Positions 1 through 7,796 of a DNA stretch of 64,000 bases are shown piece by piece (the first letter of the stretch is position 1; every line of letters begins with the position of its first letter). The position numbers were made by a program, and so were the translations under genes. Source of the stretch: Lachnospiraceae bacterium (lineage in GTDB: Bacteria; Bacillota; Clostridia; Lachnospirales; Lachnospiraceae); NCBI GenBank assembly GCA_017619635.1, contig JAFZRZ010000049.1, forward strand, positions 1 through 64,000. Reading direction: 5' to 3'. Below the pieces are notes generated by a model that searched no databases, was not told where the DNA came from, and was given only the letters and a program-made list of their open reading frames with translations.

Positions 1-593
1 ACCAAACCGGCGCTGACGATATTTTGAGATGTACCAGAGATGGAAGGCGGAAGCTGGCGACAATTAAGATTTATTCTTCGATTATTATTTCACTCGGATT
101 ATGTATTCTATGTCTTTCGTTATGGGGAATAATGATATTGTTAATTTGGGGTAAACCAGGAATGAAGACATCCATACAAATACTATATTCCGTGATTAGC
201 CTTGTAAATGGTAATATCGGTCAACTAATATGGATGCTGGGAATTTCCGGTATAATAATGATAATATCAAGCACTTGTTTGACATTATTTATATCTTCGA
301 AAGTATCAAAGAATATGATAGCTTTGATTCTTTCTTATGTAGTATGCTTTCTTCCGATGGCGATTGGGTGGGTACTTCCTAATAATATAGCAGATTACTT
401 AAAAGTCATTTTCCCAACGGGCGGAATAGGACTACAAAACGGTATTTTATATGATATTATCGATTTCAAGTTTTTGAATATTGGTTCATTTTCAATCTGG
501 ACACCATATCTCATTATACTAATGGCGGTATTGGAAATCCCGTTATGGATCTTATTGACTATAAGGAGCTATAGCAAGCATATTTCACACTAA
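1..593 (+). CDS. ABC-2 type permease, C-terminal part (cut by window edge)
   Basis: The frame is open to the left edge, so the gene begins outside the window; a TTG at 24 is only an internal codon. About 197 residues are visible. They open with a GADDIL...RDGRRKL stretch that resembles the cytoplasmic coupling segment of ABC-2 permeases, then carry four to five hydrophobic segments and a short basic tail. By family knowledge such proteins form the membrane channel of an ABC transporter with a separate ATPase, presumably encoded upstream. The family call rests on overall pattern only. Confidence 0.55.
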   Translation, partial: QTGADDILRCTRDGRRKLATIKIYSSIIISLGLCILCLSLWGIMILLIWGKPGMKTSIQILYSVISLVNGNIGQLIWMLGISGIIMIISSTCLTLFISSKVSKNMIALILSYVVCFLPMAIGWVLPNNIADYLKVIFPTGGIGLQNGILYDIIDFKFLNIGSFSIWTPYLIILMAVLEIPLWILLTIRSYSKHISH

Positions 594-825
594 AAAGAAG
601 TTCTATTGCTGAAAGCTTTCGGAAGTGAAACACAATCAACAATCAACTAGGATTTATAATCTGGGATTAATAAACAAGCTTTATGCGCCGATATAATAAC
701 TAGAATAGCGTGATAGAAGATATATGTTTCTTAACAAAAACATTAAGAAAACAGTGACCTTGACCGATAAAATAAATATAACTGATAAAGCTAGGATAGC
801 ATCTGTAATCAAGGGATTGATAAAT

Positions 826-846
826 ACCTGTTTACAGGTGCTTTTT
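826..846 (+). terminator. short hairpin with T tract
   Basis: ACCTG, a 4-base loop and CAGGT are followed by GCTTTTT. This is a weak intrinsic terminator, probably ending transcription from the permease side just before the next gene. The rest of 594-867 shows no coding frame. Confidence 0.5.
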
Positions 847-867
847 ATATAATGATGGAGGTAGAAT

Positions 868-1584
868 GTGGATATCAGCAGTTTGGGCGGAGTGGCAAGT
901 GCATACAGTTATGCAAATCAGATCAGGAATAAGTCGGTTTCATCATCCGATTTTGCAAGTTCGCTGAATAAAGCAACATCGTCAGATAACGTAGTAGAAG
1001 CCTATAAAAACAGCCTACAAAGTAAATTTGGATGTCCGATTACAGTAACAAGCGTTGGAAAAGATCAGAATAGCATGGATAGATTTGCCGGCGGAACTGC
1101 CGGCTCCGGGAATGTGGCAATCGCACCTAATATTTTGGAGCAGATGGCAAATGATCCAGAGAAGGCGACTTATTATGAGAAGAAAATACAGGAGCATTTT
1201 GATTCTTTGCCGGCAACAGAGGCGTTCTTTGGAGCACACAATCTTAGAATGACCACGAGTGGAGTTACAATTCACGAAGACGGCACAGTGACATATTATT
1301 GTAGTTGTGAAGAAACACCTGAATATAAGGCAAAGGTCGAGGCAGATCATAAAGCGAAGAGAGAGAAAGAAGCTAAAGAAAGACAGGAAAGTATAGAGCG
1401 GAGTCAAGAGGCCGCAGATGAACGTAGGCGTATTCAGGAAGAAATCTATCAAAAAAGAAGTATAGAAGCAGCGCTAAATGAGCAGATGCTTGGATCGGGG
1501 ATATTTGCTTTTGGAGATACCCCAGAAAGTGTGTTAACAGCTTATGGAGCTGGGGTATCAATCCCTAATGGTTCGGATTTATAA
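868..1584 (+). CDS. uncharacterised protein with charged coiled coil (DUF6033-like)
   Basis: 238 residues. The GTG at 868 is preferred because GGAGGT lies six bases upstream; an ATG at 866 is in another frame. There is no signal peptide or membrane segment. The N terminus is Ser/Asn rich and low complexity. The middle has an IAPNILEQMANDP stretch and a TSGVTIHEDGTV stretch typical of Lachnospiraceae DUF6033-type proteins as I recall them. Residues about 150-200 form a strongly charged Lys/Glu coiled coil. It lies 18 bases upstream of a second protein of the same architecture, so the two are probably co-transcribed. Function is unknown and the family assignment is from memory. Confidence 0.55.
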   Translation: MDISSLGGVASAYSYANQIRNKSVSSSDFASSLNKATSSDNVVEAYKNSLQSKFGCPITVTSVGKDQNSMDRFAGGTAGSGNVAIAPNILEQMANDPEKATYYEKKIQEHFDSLPATEAFFGAHNLRMTTSGVTIHEDGTVTYYCSCEETPEYKAKVEADHKAKREKEAKERQESIERSQEAADERRRIQEEIYQKRSIEAALNEQMLGSGIFAFGDTPESVLTAYGAGVSIPNGSDL

Positions 1585-1602
1585 GAAAAGGTCGGTGATG
1601 AT

Positions 1603-2409
1603 ATGAACAATACGATCAATGTAAATGGAATGACGAGTTATTATAGCAGCTTTATCAAATCTGTTACAGCTAAGACATCGGTGGATAAGGGTTCGAAAGT
1701 TAATAGCGGGACTGTAATCGGTGAAAAGGATTCCTTTATTTCTACGCTAAGTTCAAAAGTGGAAACAGCTGGTATATTAGAGGAAACAGCAGCTGTTTCC
1801 ACAAAGGATATGACATTGGAAGAATATAAGCAATATATTAATGACACGATTTCTAAATATAACATACATTCATCCCATTCTTGCGACAGCTATGCTATTT
1901 CAATTTCTGATGAGGGCTTCAAGGCAATGCAGGCAGATCCTGAGTATGAGAAATGGGTTATGGATAGCATTAAGGGTATGCTTGGCAATGAGTATTCAAG
2001 TGGCAACCGAGCATTAACAGGTCCTCTCTGTTGTGTCTGTAGTTTTGGGGCATCTAAAGCGGAATGTCGGTGTTTAAGTTGGTCGAATGGTTATCAGAAC
2101 GGAACTGGTGACAAGGTTTGGGGAGCGCGATCAAAAGGAAGCTTCTGGTCAAAGCGTGGAGAGCAGAAAAAGATCCAGGAAAGGATAGACAAGAAAGCCG
2201 CTGAAAAGAAGGAATTGGAAGAAAAATGGCTACGGGAAGCGGCTGAGAAGAGACGGGCATACACGGATTTTCTGAATGGGGATAAAGTGTTTAAGGCAAA
2301 CAGTATTTCGGAGTTTAGCCATTTCTTACAGATGCCATCGGATCCTAAAGTAGCAGGGATATTATCAGCGTATGAAACCGGCACATTTGTGGGTGGCGGA
2401 CTGATGTAA
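1603..2409 (+). CDS. uncharacterised protein, second DUF6033-like copy with Cys patch
   Basis: 268 residues, starting at an ATG behind a GGTGATGAT leader. It shares the plan of its upstream neighbour: a Ser/Thr-rich N terminus, an ISDEGFKAMQADPEYEKWV block matching the neighbour's NILEQMANDPEKA block, then a charged coiled coil around residues 180-220. It differs by a cluster of five cysteines (143, 144, 146, 155 and 157) that could bind a metal or form disulfides. There is no signal peptide. Function is unknown; the tandem arrangement suggests duplication and divergence. Confidence 0.55.
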   Translation: MNNTINVNGMTSYYSSFIKSVTAKTSVDKGSKVNSGTVIGEKDSFISTLSSKVETAGILEETAAVSTKDMTLEEYKQYINDTISKYNIHSSHSCDSYAISISDEGFKAMQADPEYEKWVMDSIKGMLGNEYSSGNRALTGPLCCVCSFGASKAECRCLSWSNGYQNGTGDKVWGARSKGSFWSKRGEQKKIQERIDKKAAEKKELEEKWLREAAEKRRAYTDFLNGDKVFKANSISEFSHFLQMPSDPKVAGILSAYETGTFVGGGLM

Positions 2410-2493
2410 ATAATAGATAGTTGAATACCGCTCGAACCTTTCCGGGGAGCGGTGCAGCTCTGACTGACAGATGAGCTGCGGAAAGGAGAACTA

Positions 2494-2745
2494 ATGATGG
2501 ATATGTTCTTATCAATTCCGGCTGAGTTTAGAGTGGCAGCGCAGATACGATATCTCACGCCAGTGCAGGTTTTAAACAGTTCCTCAATAACAGATCCGAG
2601 ACTTTTGCGAATAGGGAACTTATTTTTGACATCTTATCAAACGGCAGGAGTTGTCTATTTTTCATTGGCGGCTCTTTTGTGTTTGGGTAGTGTTTATATA
2701 TGTAAAAGAAAGTTTAGTTGTTCGGGAAAGGAGATAAAAGAATGA
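2494..2745 (+). CDS. short membrane ORF, possible ABC permease remnant
   Basis: 83 residues behind a GGAAAGGAG site. One hydrophobic helix spans residues about 50-70, followed by a Lys/Arg/Cys-rich tail. The sequence before the helix (YLTPVQVLNSSSITD) resembles the last extracellular loop of ABC-2 permeases, and the length is far below that family. It may therefore be a degraded C-terminal fragment rather than a complete gene. The stop overlaps the next start by ATGA. Confidence 0.4.
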   Translation: MMDMFLSIPAEFRVAAQIRYLTPVQVLNSSSITDPRLLRIGNLFLTSYQTAGVVYFSLAALLCLGSVYICKRKFSCSGKEIKE

Positions 2746-2888
2746 AAACGGTTGGCATAATTATGCTTGTTTTAGCGGTGATAATAATATTAGTAGGCAT
2801 TATTTCACCAATAAACATTTTTGTATGCACTTTGATTGCCGCTTTATTTTTCCTAATTGGTGCGATAATCATAAAAAAACACCATTAA
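2742..2888 (+). CDS. 48-residue two-helix membrane protein
   Basis: A short frame starts at the ATG of an ATGA overlap with the preceding ORF, with GGAG about nine bases upstream. The product is almost entirely hydrophobic: two transmembrane helices joined by a Pro-Ile-Asn turn, ending in IIKKHH. Translational coupling and the ribosome binding site support expression. No family is recognised. Confidence 0.45.
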   Translation: MKTVGIIMLVLAVIIILVGIISPINIFVCTLIAALFFLIGAIIIKKHH

Positions 2889-3096
2889 TAACGGAGTTAA
2901 GGATATATAGCAAGGATTCAACTCAAATTAAATTCATGATACAATAACAATCGCCTAAGGCAATCGCTATTTTTTGCGAAGGTGGAACTGCCGCCTCGGG
3001 TGAGTGAGTAAGTGAGTGAGTTTTCAATAGTGTGGTATGGGAACCCGCTCCCTTTCTACATTTTTTGAGTGAGCTTTTTTCTCCTAAGCGCTAGCT

Positions 3097-3121
3097 ATGG
3101 GTTCGATTCCCGTCGGGAACG
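3097..3121 (+). pseudogene. tRNA 3'-end-like remnant
   Basis: ATGGG-TTCGATT-CCCGT forms a perfect-length T arm, with one G-T pair, at 3097-3113. Seven bases CGGGAAC that look like the 3' acceptor strand and a possible discriminator base follow directly. No matching 5' acceptor strand GTTCCCG, D arm or anticodon arm is found in the preceding 100 bases. This looks like the 3' end of a tRNA gene left by recombination or decay, and a terminator follows at once. Chance resemblance is possible. Confidence 0.35.
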
Positions 3122-3123
3122 CG

Positions 3124-3149
3124 AAGGAGCCAGAAATGGCTCCTTATTT
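3124..3149 (+). terminator. intrinsic terminator
   Basis: AAGGAGCC, a six-base loop and GGCTCCTT form a perfect 8-bp stem followed by ATTTTT. It lies right behind the tRNA-like remnant, as expected for the terminator of a former tRNA gene. Confidence 0.75.
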
Positions 3150-3394
3150 TTGTGCTTTTTTGAGTTTCCGCTTTTCTTTATCTGTATTAACCGAGATTGA
3201 AAATACTGCGATCAGCCCTGATATATCGGGGAAAATGCATCTTACGCGGGATAAAATGCAACTTGGTTTAAATCGACTTGAAAATAACCCGGTATAGGAA
3301 TATATTCTCTTTAAGTTTAGTGATAAAGCAGGAGTCTTCAATGATAACGAGATGTGAATCATTGAAAAAGATTAATTCATAATGGAGGACGAGA

Positions 3395-4135
3395 GTGGAT
3401 AATATAAAGAAAACAGGTTTAAATTCCAATCAGATAAAAATAATCGCTATTATTGCAATGACAATAGATCATGTGACATGGCTTCTTTTTCCGGGATGTC
3501 AGAAAATATGGTTTGTCATGCTTTTACATGTGATAGGAAGACTGACAGCCCCTATTATGTGGTTTTTCATATCTGAGGGATTCCATTACACCCGAAATGT
3601 AAATAAATATATTGCCAGATTATTTGGTTTTGCTCTGATATCTCATTTTGCTTATAACTTCGCAGGGGGAATACCATTTATTCCAACCGGATTATTCAAT
3701 ATGACCAGCGTAATGTGGTCACTTGCGTGGTCTGTGGTTTTGATGGTCATATTTACGACGGACAGATTACCAAAGGGACTTAAGATTTTATTGGTCATCA
3801 TGATCTGTTTTATTACTTTCCCTTCGGACTGGTCTACGGTAGCAGCCATGTGTCCAGTATATTTATTCCTAAATCGCGGTGATTTTAAGAAACAGTCTGT
3901 TACCTTGCTGATATGGACCGCTATTTATGCAACAGTATACTTTATCTTTATGGATAAAGCTTATGGAATCCTGCAAATGTGTACATTGTTATCATTGCTG
4001 GTTTTGAAGCAGTATAACGGAGAAAGAGGGGAATGGAAGGGTATGAAATGGTTTTTCTATTTCTACTATCCGGCGCATTTGTTTGTGATAGGATTTATAA
4101 GAGTACTCATGGGAAATGGGAGCATTTTCCCGTAA
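3395..4135 (+). CDS. TraX family membrane protein
   Basis: 246 residues, GTG start with GGAGG six bases upstream. The N-terminal segment (KIIAIIAMTIDHVTW) and the RLTAPIMWFFISEGF stretch are the hallmark of TraX/acyltransferase-like membrane proteins. About seven to eight hydrophobic segments follow, ending in a YYPAHLFVIGFIR motif typical of the family. TraX of the F plasmid acetylates pilin; chromosomal Firmicutes homologues have no established substrate, and no pilin gene is near. The function here is therefore only acyl transfer at the membrane by inference. Confidence 0.85.
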   Translation: MDNIKKTGLNSNQIKIIAIIAMTIDHVTWLLFPGCQKIWFVMLLHVIGRLTAPIMWFFISEGFHYTRNVNKYIARLFGFALISHFAYNFAGGIPFIPTGLFNMTSVMWSLAWSVVLMVIFTTDRLPKGLKILLVIMICFITFPSDWSTVAAMCPVYLFLNRGDFKKQSVTLLIWTAIYATVYFIFMDKAYGILQMCTLLSLLVLKQYNGERGEWKGMKWFFYFYYPAHLFVIGFIRVLMGNGSIFP

Positions 4136-4282
4136 TGAGTTTATGATGGTTTATTGTCTGTAAATATCATGAGAATATTGGATTTATGTTTTTGGAGTAA
4201 TCTGCACCATGTCATGTTATTATTTTTTTAGGACGATGAGAGATATTGATAGCGTATAAAAAATATGAGGTACGGTATTATC

Positions 4283-5197
4283 ATGATTGAAAACCAGTTA
4301 CTTGATATACTCAAAACACAATATTGTATAGAAAAACCAGCTCTGGAATTTTTAAGAGAAGGCGGCGGGCATACGTATATCGTTAACGGAAAAGAAAAAT
4401 ATCTGCTAAAAGTTATTAATCCCTCATTTTTGGATACTGTAAGACAGTCGGTTTCCGTTATGAGATATTTGAAAGAAAACGACTTTCCGGTTCCTGATAT
4501 AATTCTGACGCTAAACGGTGATGCGATCTTTGAAACTGTAACTGACGGTGAGAATAAAGGGATCATTCTCATGGAATTCATAGACGGAGAAGAACCCGAT
4601 CTTAAAGAATGTGCATCAGAAGTAGGATCTCTGATAGGCAGATTTCACCAGCTAATGGATGAATATCCGATTAAACCTGTTCTTCGCGGTAAAGAATTCT
4701 TTATCGGACGGTATCTGGATTTTCTCAAAAAGAAAAAATATCAAGATTTTTCAGCTTACGAAGAATTGGGTGAGCGTTTATGGAAAAAAGTTGAAAATCT
4801 AAAGGCGGGAATATGTCATGGTGACCTTCACAGAGGAAATCTCTTGCAGAATCCGGATGGACAGATTTATCTTGTGGATTTTGATACTGTCTGTAAGGCT
4901 CCGATCATGTTTGATGTAATGGTCATGTGTGATATGACGGACTATTTTGATCTGAAACCAGAAGATATCAATACAACAAAAAAAGTTTATAGAGAGTTTC
5001 TTTCAGGATATTCAAAATATCATACACTCAGTAATGAAGAGATACTGTCTTTTCCTGACTGGGTGGCGATCAGACATTTTCAGCTTCAGGCCACAATACT
5101 TGAGATATACGGAATAGACTGTATTGATGAAAGATTTATTGATTATCAGTTATATTGGCTAAATAAGTGGCAGGAAGCATCTTTTGATATTGATTAA
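4283..5197 (+). CDS. APH-type phosphotransferase
   Basis: About 304 residues from the ATG at 4283, which has GAGGT 12 bases upstream; an in-frame ATG at 4265 would add six residues but lacks a site. The kinase catalytic loop HGDLHRGN is at residues about 178-185 and the metal-binding LVDFD near 199, both intact. An N-lobe Lys (KYLLKV) is present. The family (PF01636) phosphorylates aminoglycosides, homoserine, choline and other small hydroxyl compounds; this member is not recognisable as a specific resistance enzyme. It stands alone with non-coding DNA on both sides. Confidence 0.8.
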   Translation: MIENQLLDILKTQYCIEKPALEFLREGGGHTYIVNGKEKYLLKVINPSFLDTVRQSVSVMRYLKENDFPVPDIILTLNGDAIFETVTDGENKGIILMEFIDGEEPDLKECASEVGSLIGRFHQLMDEYPIKPVLRGKEFFIGRYLDFLKKKKYQDFSAYEELGERLWKKVENLKAGICHGDLHRGNLLQNPDGQIYLVDFDTVCKAPIMFDVMVMCDMTDYFDLKPEDINTTKKVYREFLSGYSKYHTLSNEEILSFPDWVAIRHFQLQATILEIYGIDCIDERFIDYQLYWLNKWQEASFDID

Positions 5198-5293
5198 CAG
5201 CTTTTTTATCATGGGACAAGTCGTGTCACATTTGAAAAAATGGGCATTTGCTCGTTTTGTGTCCTTCTAAACAGTCATATCTGGGTATACGAT

Positions 5294-5340
5294 GTGATCA
5301 GAAACAAGCGATACGATAAGCGTATCGAAAAACAGATCAC
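5294..5340 (+). other. nested stem-loop upstream of a small membrane gene
   Basis: An inner perfect 7-bp hairpin CGATACG/CGTATCG (5309-5315 with 5321-5327) is enclosed by an outer GTGATC/GATCAC pair (5294-5299 with 5335-5340). It ends about 15 bases before the start codon at 5355. It could be a leader RNA element or a double operator; there is no T tract, so it is not a terminator. Confidence 0.5.
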
Positions 5341-5354
5341 AAGAGGATACAAAA

Positions 5355-5552
5355 ATGAAATTAAGTGAAAAGAAAGATTTTGCATTAACAAGGATATGTT
5401 TAGCACTGGCAGGTCTCATTTTTATTGTTTTATCAATGAAAACGGGAGATAATTCACAGTCATACTTAACCATGGGACTTGCTTTTGTAGCTTTAGCCAA
5501 TATCATAAACTGTAGGAAAAACTGTCTGTGGAAAAAGAATTCAGAGCAGTAA
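5355..5552 (+). CDS. 65-residue two-helix membrane protein
   Basis: ATG start with AGAGGA upstream, directly behind the nested stem-loop. The charged N terminus MKLSEKKDF is followed by two hydrophobic helices (residues about 12-28 and 38-52) separated by KTGDNSQS, and a Cys/Lys-rich tail. A terminator follows. No family is recognised; it is probably a monocistronic unit. Confidence 0.55.
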   Translation: MKLSEKKDFALTRICLALAGLIFIVLSMKTGDNSQSYLTMGLAFVALANIINCRKNCLWKKNSEQ

Positions 5553-5593
5553 AGAGAAGTGGACGAAATAACAACTCAATAAGAGGATTAAAG

Positions 5594-5633
5594 AACTCCG
5601 GTGTGTTTAATAACGATACATCGGAGTTTTTAT
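5594..5633 (+). terminator. intrinsic terminator
   Basis: AACTCCG (5594-5600) pairs with CGGAGTT (5622-5628) across a 21-base loop that has further GTGT/ACAT pairing, followed by TTTATTT. It closes the small membrane gene unit. Confidence 0.75.
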
Positions 5634-5671
5634 TTGGTATAATGGATTTGTTGTAGTATAGGAGGGGTTAA

Positions 5672-6295
5672 ATGTTACCAACAATAGATCAGGCACTACA
5701 GGAACTTAAGACAGCTGAAGGATTGAATCCCGGACCATGGGTTAAGCATTGTGTTAATACCGGTGTAGCAGCTAGGAATATAGCACAAAAGATACCTGGG
5801 ATGGATGCGGATAAAGCATATATACTGGGTCTTATGCACGATATTGGAAGAAGAGTCGGTATTGTAGATATCCCGACCCATGTTTATGAAGGATATAAGT
5901 ACTGTATGGAGAACGGTTGGGATGAGGCTGCGCAGATATGTATGACCCATTCTTATCCTTTGATGAAGGATGAATTTGATTATGAACCACAGACAGGGAA
6001 TGAAAAAGCCATTAAGGAATATATAGTAAATCATCAGGCGGATGACTATGACAGACTTATACAGATATGTGATTCACTCGCTGTTGATTATGGTTTCGTG
6101 ATCCTTGAAAAAAGATTTGTGGATGTCACCAGAAGATATGGGATCATGGAAGGTTATATAAAAGGATGGGATACAGTTTTTGGGATCAAGGAGTATTTTG
6201 AAGAAAAGATGGGATGTTTGATCTATGATGTGCTCCCTGATATCGGACGTACCACTCTTTTAACTCCGAAACCATGGAAACCGCCCGTAAAATGA
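5672..6295 (+). CDS. HD-domain phosphohydrolase
   Basis: 207 residues behind AGGAGGGG. The HD metal site is clear: H26 (WVKHC), H56-D57 (GLMHDIGRR) and a later D in the HQADDYDRLIQICDSLA stretch. This is the single-domain HD superfamily that removes phosphate from nucleotides or acts on small phosphoesters; the substrate is not predictable. It is the first gene of a tight same-strand run with GNAT, RidA-like, a second HD protein and an APH-like kinase, suggesting a small accessory operon. Confidence 0.8.
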   Translation: MLPTIDQALQELKTAEGLNPGPWVKHCVNTGVAARNIAQKIPGMDADKAYILGLMHDIGRRVGIVDIPTHVYEGYKYCMENGWDEAAQICMTHSYPLMKDEFDYEPQTGNEKAIKEYIVNHQADDYDRLIQICDSLAVDYGFVILEKRFVDVTRRYGIMEGYIKGWDTVFGIKEYFEEKMGCLIYDVLPDIGRTTLLTPKPWKPPVK

Positions 6296-6322
6296 TAAAT
6301 TAGGATAAAAGGAGATGATTAT

Positions 6323-6832
6323 ATGAATATAGAAACTGATAGACTGATCATCACAGAGTTTACAATGGATATGGCAGAGGATGTACATAAGAACTCTCTG
6401 GATGAGGACAACAGAAGATTTGTTCCTGATGAGGTGTTCGAGACTGTGGAAGATGCAGCAGAAACAATAGAATTTCTGATGTCTCAGTATGGCAGTACTG
6501 AAGGACCTTTGGTTTATCCGGTGATCATTAAAAATGACAGTAAGAATATAGGATATGTTCAAATGGTCCCTTTGGATGGTGGGATCTGGGAGATCGGTTA
6601 TCATATCGCCAAACAGTATACCGGAAACGGGTATGCGACAGAAGCAGTAAAGACTTTTTTACCTGTCATTTCCAAAATCGTGGGTACAGAGGAAATTCAC
6701 GGTATCTGCCTAAGTGAAAACGTTGCATCAAAGCATGTCCTTAAAAAAAGCGGATTTGAGGCTGTTTTTGAAGGTGTAGACGACTATCAGGGTGAAAAGC
6801 GTGAAATCTTTAAAAGCATCTGGAAGTCATAA
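6323..6832 (+). CDS. GNAT family N-acetyltransferase (RimJ/RimL type)
   Basis: 169 residues behind AAAGGAGATG. It starts with the ETDRLIITEF opening typical of RimJ/RimL-type acetyltransferases. The acetyl-CoA loop (YTGNGYATEAV, residues about 99-109) and the C-terminal NVASKHVLKKSGF motif are present, giving a complete single GNAT fold. The family moves an acetyl group from acetyl-CoA to amines of proteins, antibiotics or metabolites; the acceptor is unknown. It sits 27 bases downstream of the HD gene and 12 bases upstream of the RidA-like gene. Confidence 0.85.
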   Translation: MNIETDRLIITEFTMDMAEDVHKNSLDEDNRRFVPDEVFETVEDAAETIEFLMSQYGSTEGPLVYPVIIKNDSKNIGYVQMVPLDGGIWEIGYHIAKQYTGNGYATEAVKTFLPVISKIVGTEEIHGICLSENVASKHVLKKSGFEAVFEGVDDYQGEKREIFKSIWKS

Positions 6833-6844
6833 AAGGGAGGTTAT

Positions 6845-7198
6845 ATGTCAGATATAAAAAGAGTTGAAGTTGATGAGTTTTGGGCAGACTCAACTGTTAT
6901 AGAAGCAGGTGACTACGTTTTTATAGGTTACTGCATGGCCAATGAAGGAAAATCGATAGAGGAACAGATCAACGGAGCGATCGATGTATTGGAAAAACGT
7001 TTGGAAATGGTGGGACTGACTCTTGAGTCTGTGGTCAAAATGGACTGTCTTTTTAAGGATATTGAGGATCTGAATTATCTTGCAGATGTATTAAGAAGCA
7101 GATTTAACGGAAAATATCCGACAAGAAAGGCATTTACATCGGATTTTATAAGAGAAGGGATCAGATTCCAGATAGATGCGATAGCTTATAAGAAATAA
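6845..7198 (+). CDS. RidA family protein lacking the catalytic Arg
   Basis: 117 residues behind AAAAGGGAGG, the usual length for the YjgF/YER057c/UK114 family. The C-terminal FQIDAIAYKK aligns with the IEIEAIAVRR end of classical RidA. In that alignment by eye the arginine that classical RidA uses to deaminate imines falls on Phe (FTSDF), so the classical 2-aminoacrylate deaminase reaction is unlikely. Some Rid subfamilies naturally lack it and have undefined roles. It forms a trimeric barrel by family knowledge. Confidence 0.8.
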   Translation: MSDIKRVEVDEFWADSTVIEAGDYVFIGYCMANEGKSIEEQINGAIDVLEKRLEMVGLTLESVVKMDCLFKDIEDLNYLADVLRSRFNGKYPTRKAFTSDFIREGIRFQIDAIAYKK

Positions 7199-7230
7199 TG
7201 GTTAAACGTTTAAGTATTTGAGGAAATAGC

Positions 7231-7794
7231 ATGAATGCAAGAGAATATTTGGAAATACTGCATGTGGCAGAGAGATTGAAGGATACTCCCAGGCACTGTA
7301 CTACAACAAAAGGACGAACAGAGAGTGTTGCAGAACACAGTTGGAGAATGTCTTTAATGGCTTTTTTGTTAAGACATGAGTTTGAGGATATTGATATAGA
7401 CAAGGTTGTTGCCATGTGTCTGATACATGATCTGGGAGAATGCTTTACCGGAGATATCCCTACTTTTATAAAGACAGATTCAGACAGAATGATAGAGGAT
7501 GATCTGCTTGGTCAGTGGGTTTCATCCTTACCTAAAGAAATATCTGATGATCTAAGTGATCTATATAAGGAAATGGAGGCTCTTGAGACAAAAGAAGCCA
7601 GACTTTATAAAGCTATTGATAAACTGGAGGCAGTTATTCAGCATAATGAGTCGCCTATTTCCACATGGTCTGAAAACGAATATGAACTTAACAAAACATA
7701 TGCATTTGATGTGGTCGGATTTTCCGAATGGCTCACAGAATTAAGGAAAGAAGTACTGCAGGATACACTGGAAAAGATCGAAAATGAGAAATAG
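7231..7794 (+). CDS. YfbR-like 5'-nucleotidase (HD domain)
   Basis: 187 residues. The motif order ESVAEHSWRMS (H36), CLIHDLGE (H66-D67) and TGDIPTF is characteristic of the YfbR/HDDC2 subfamily, which dephosphorylates deoxynucleoside 5'-monophosphates with a divalent metal. The length fits the family. The upstream ribosome site (GAGGAAATAGC) is moderate. The stop overlaps the region of the next start, so this enzyme and the APH(3')-like kinase are likely translated together. Confidence 0.85.
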   Translation: MNAREYLEILHVAERLKDTPRHCTTTKGRTESVAEHSWRMSLMAFLLRHEFEDIDIDKVVAMCLIHDLGECFTGDIPTFIKTDSDRMIEDDLLGQWVSSLPKEISDDLSDLYKEMEALETKEARLYKAIDKLEAVIQHNESPISTWSENEYELNKTYAFDVVGFSEWLTELRKEVLQDTLEKIENEK

Positions 7795-7796
7795 TG

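Larger units (their letters stand above)
2889..3394. other. 506-base non-coding stretch
   Basis: No credible gene is seen. The stretch holds a direct repeat CAATCGC on either side of CTAAGG near 2950, a run of TGAGTGAG units near 3000-3020, a tRNA-like T-arm near 3097-3121 and a strong terminator at 3124-3149. The last 250 bases are AT rich and lead to the traX-like gene. Confidence 0.5.

Noticed and set aside
2990..3030. TGAGTGAG repeats as a CRISPR or iteron array
   Set aside because: Only a few irregular units of four to eight bases occur, without spacers or a replication gene nearby.
3030..3121. Complete tRNA gene
   Set aside because: Only the T arm and the 3' acceptor-like strand are found; the 5' acceptor, D arm and anticodon arm are missing.
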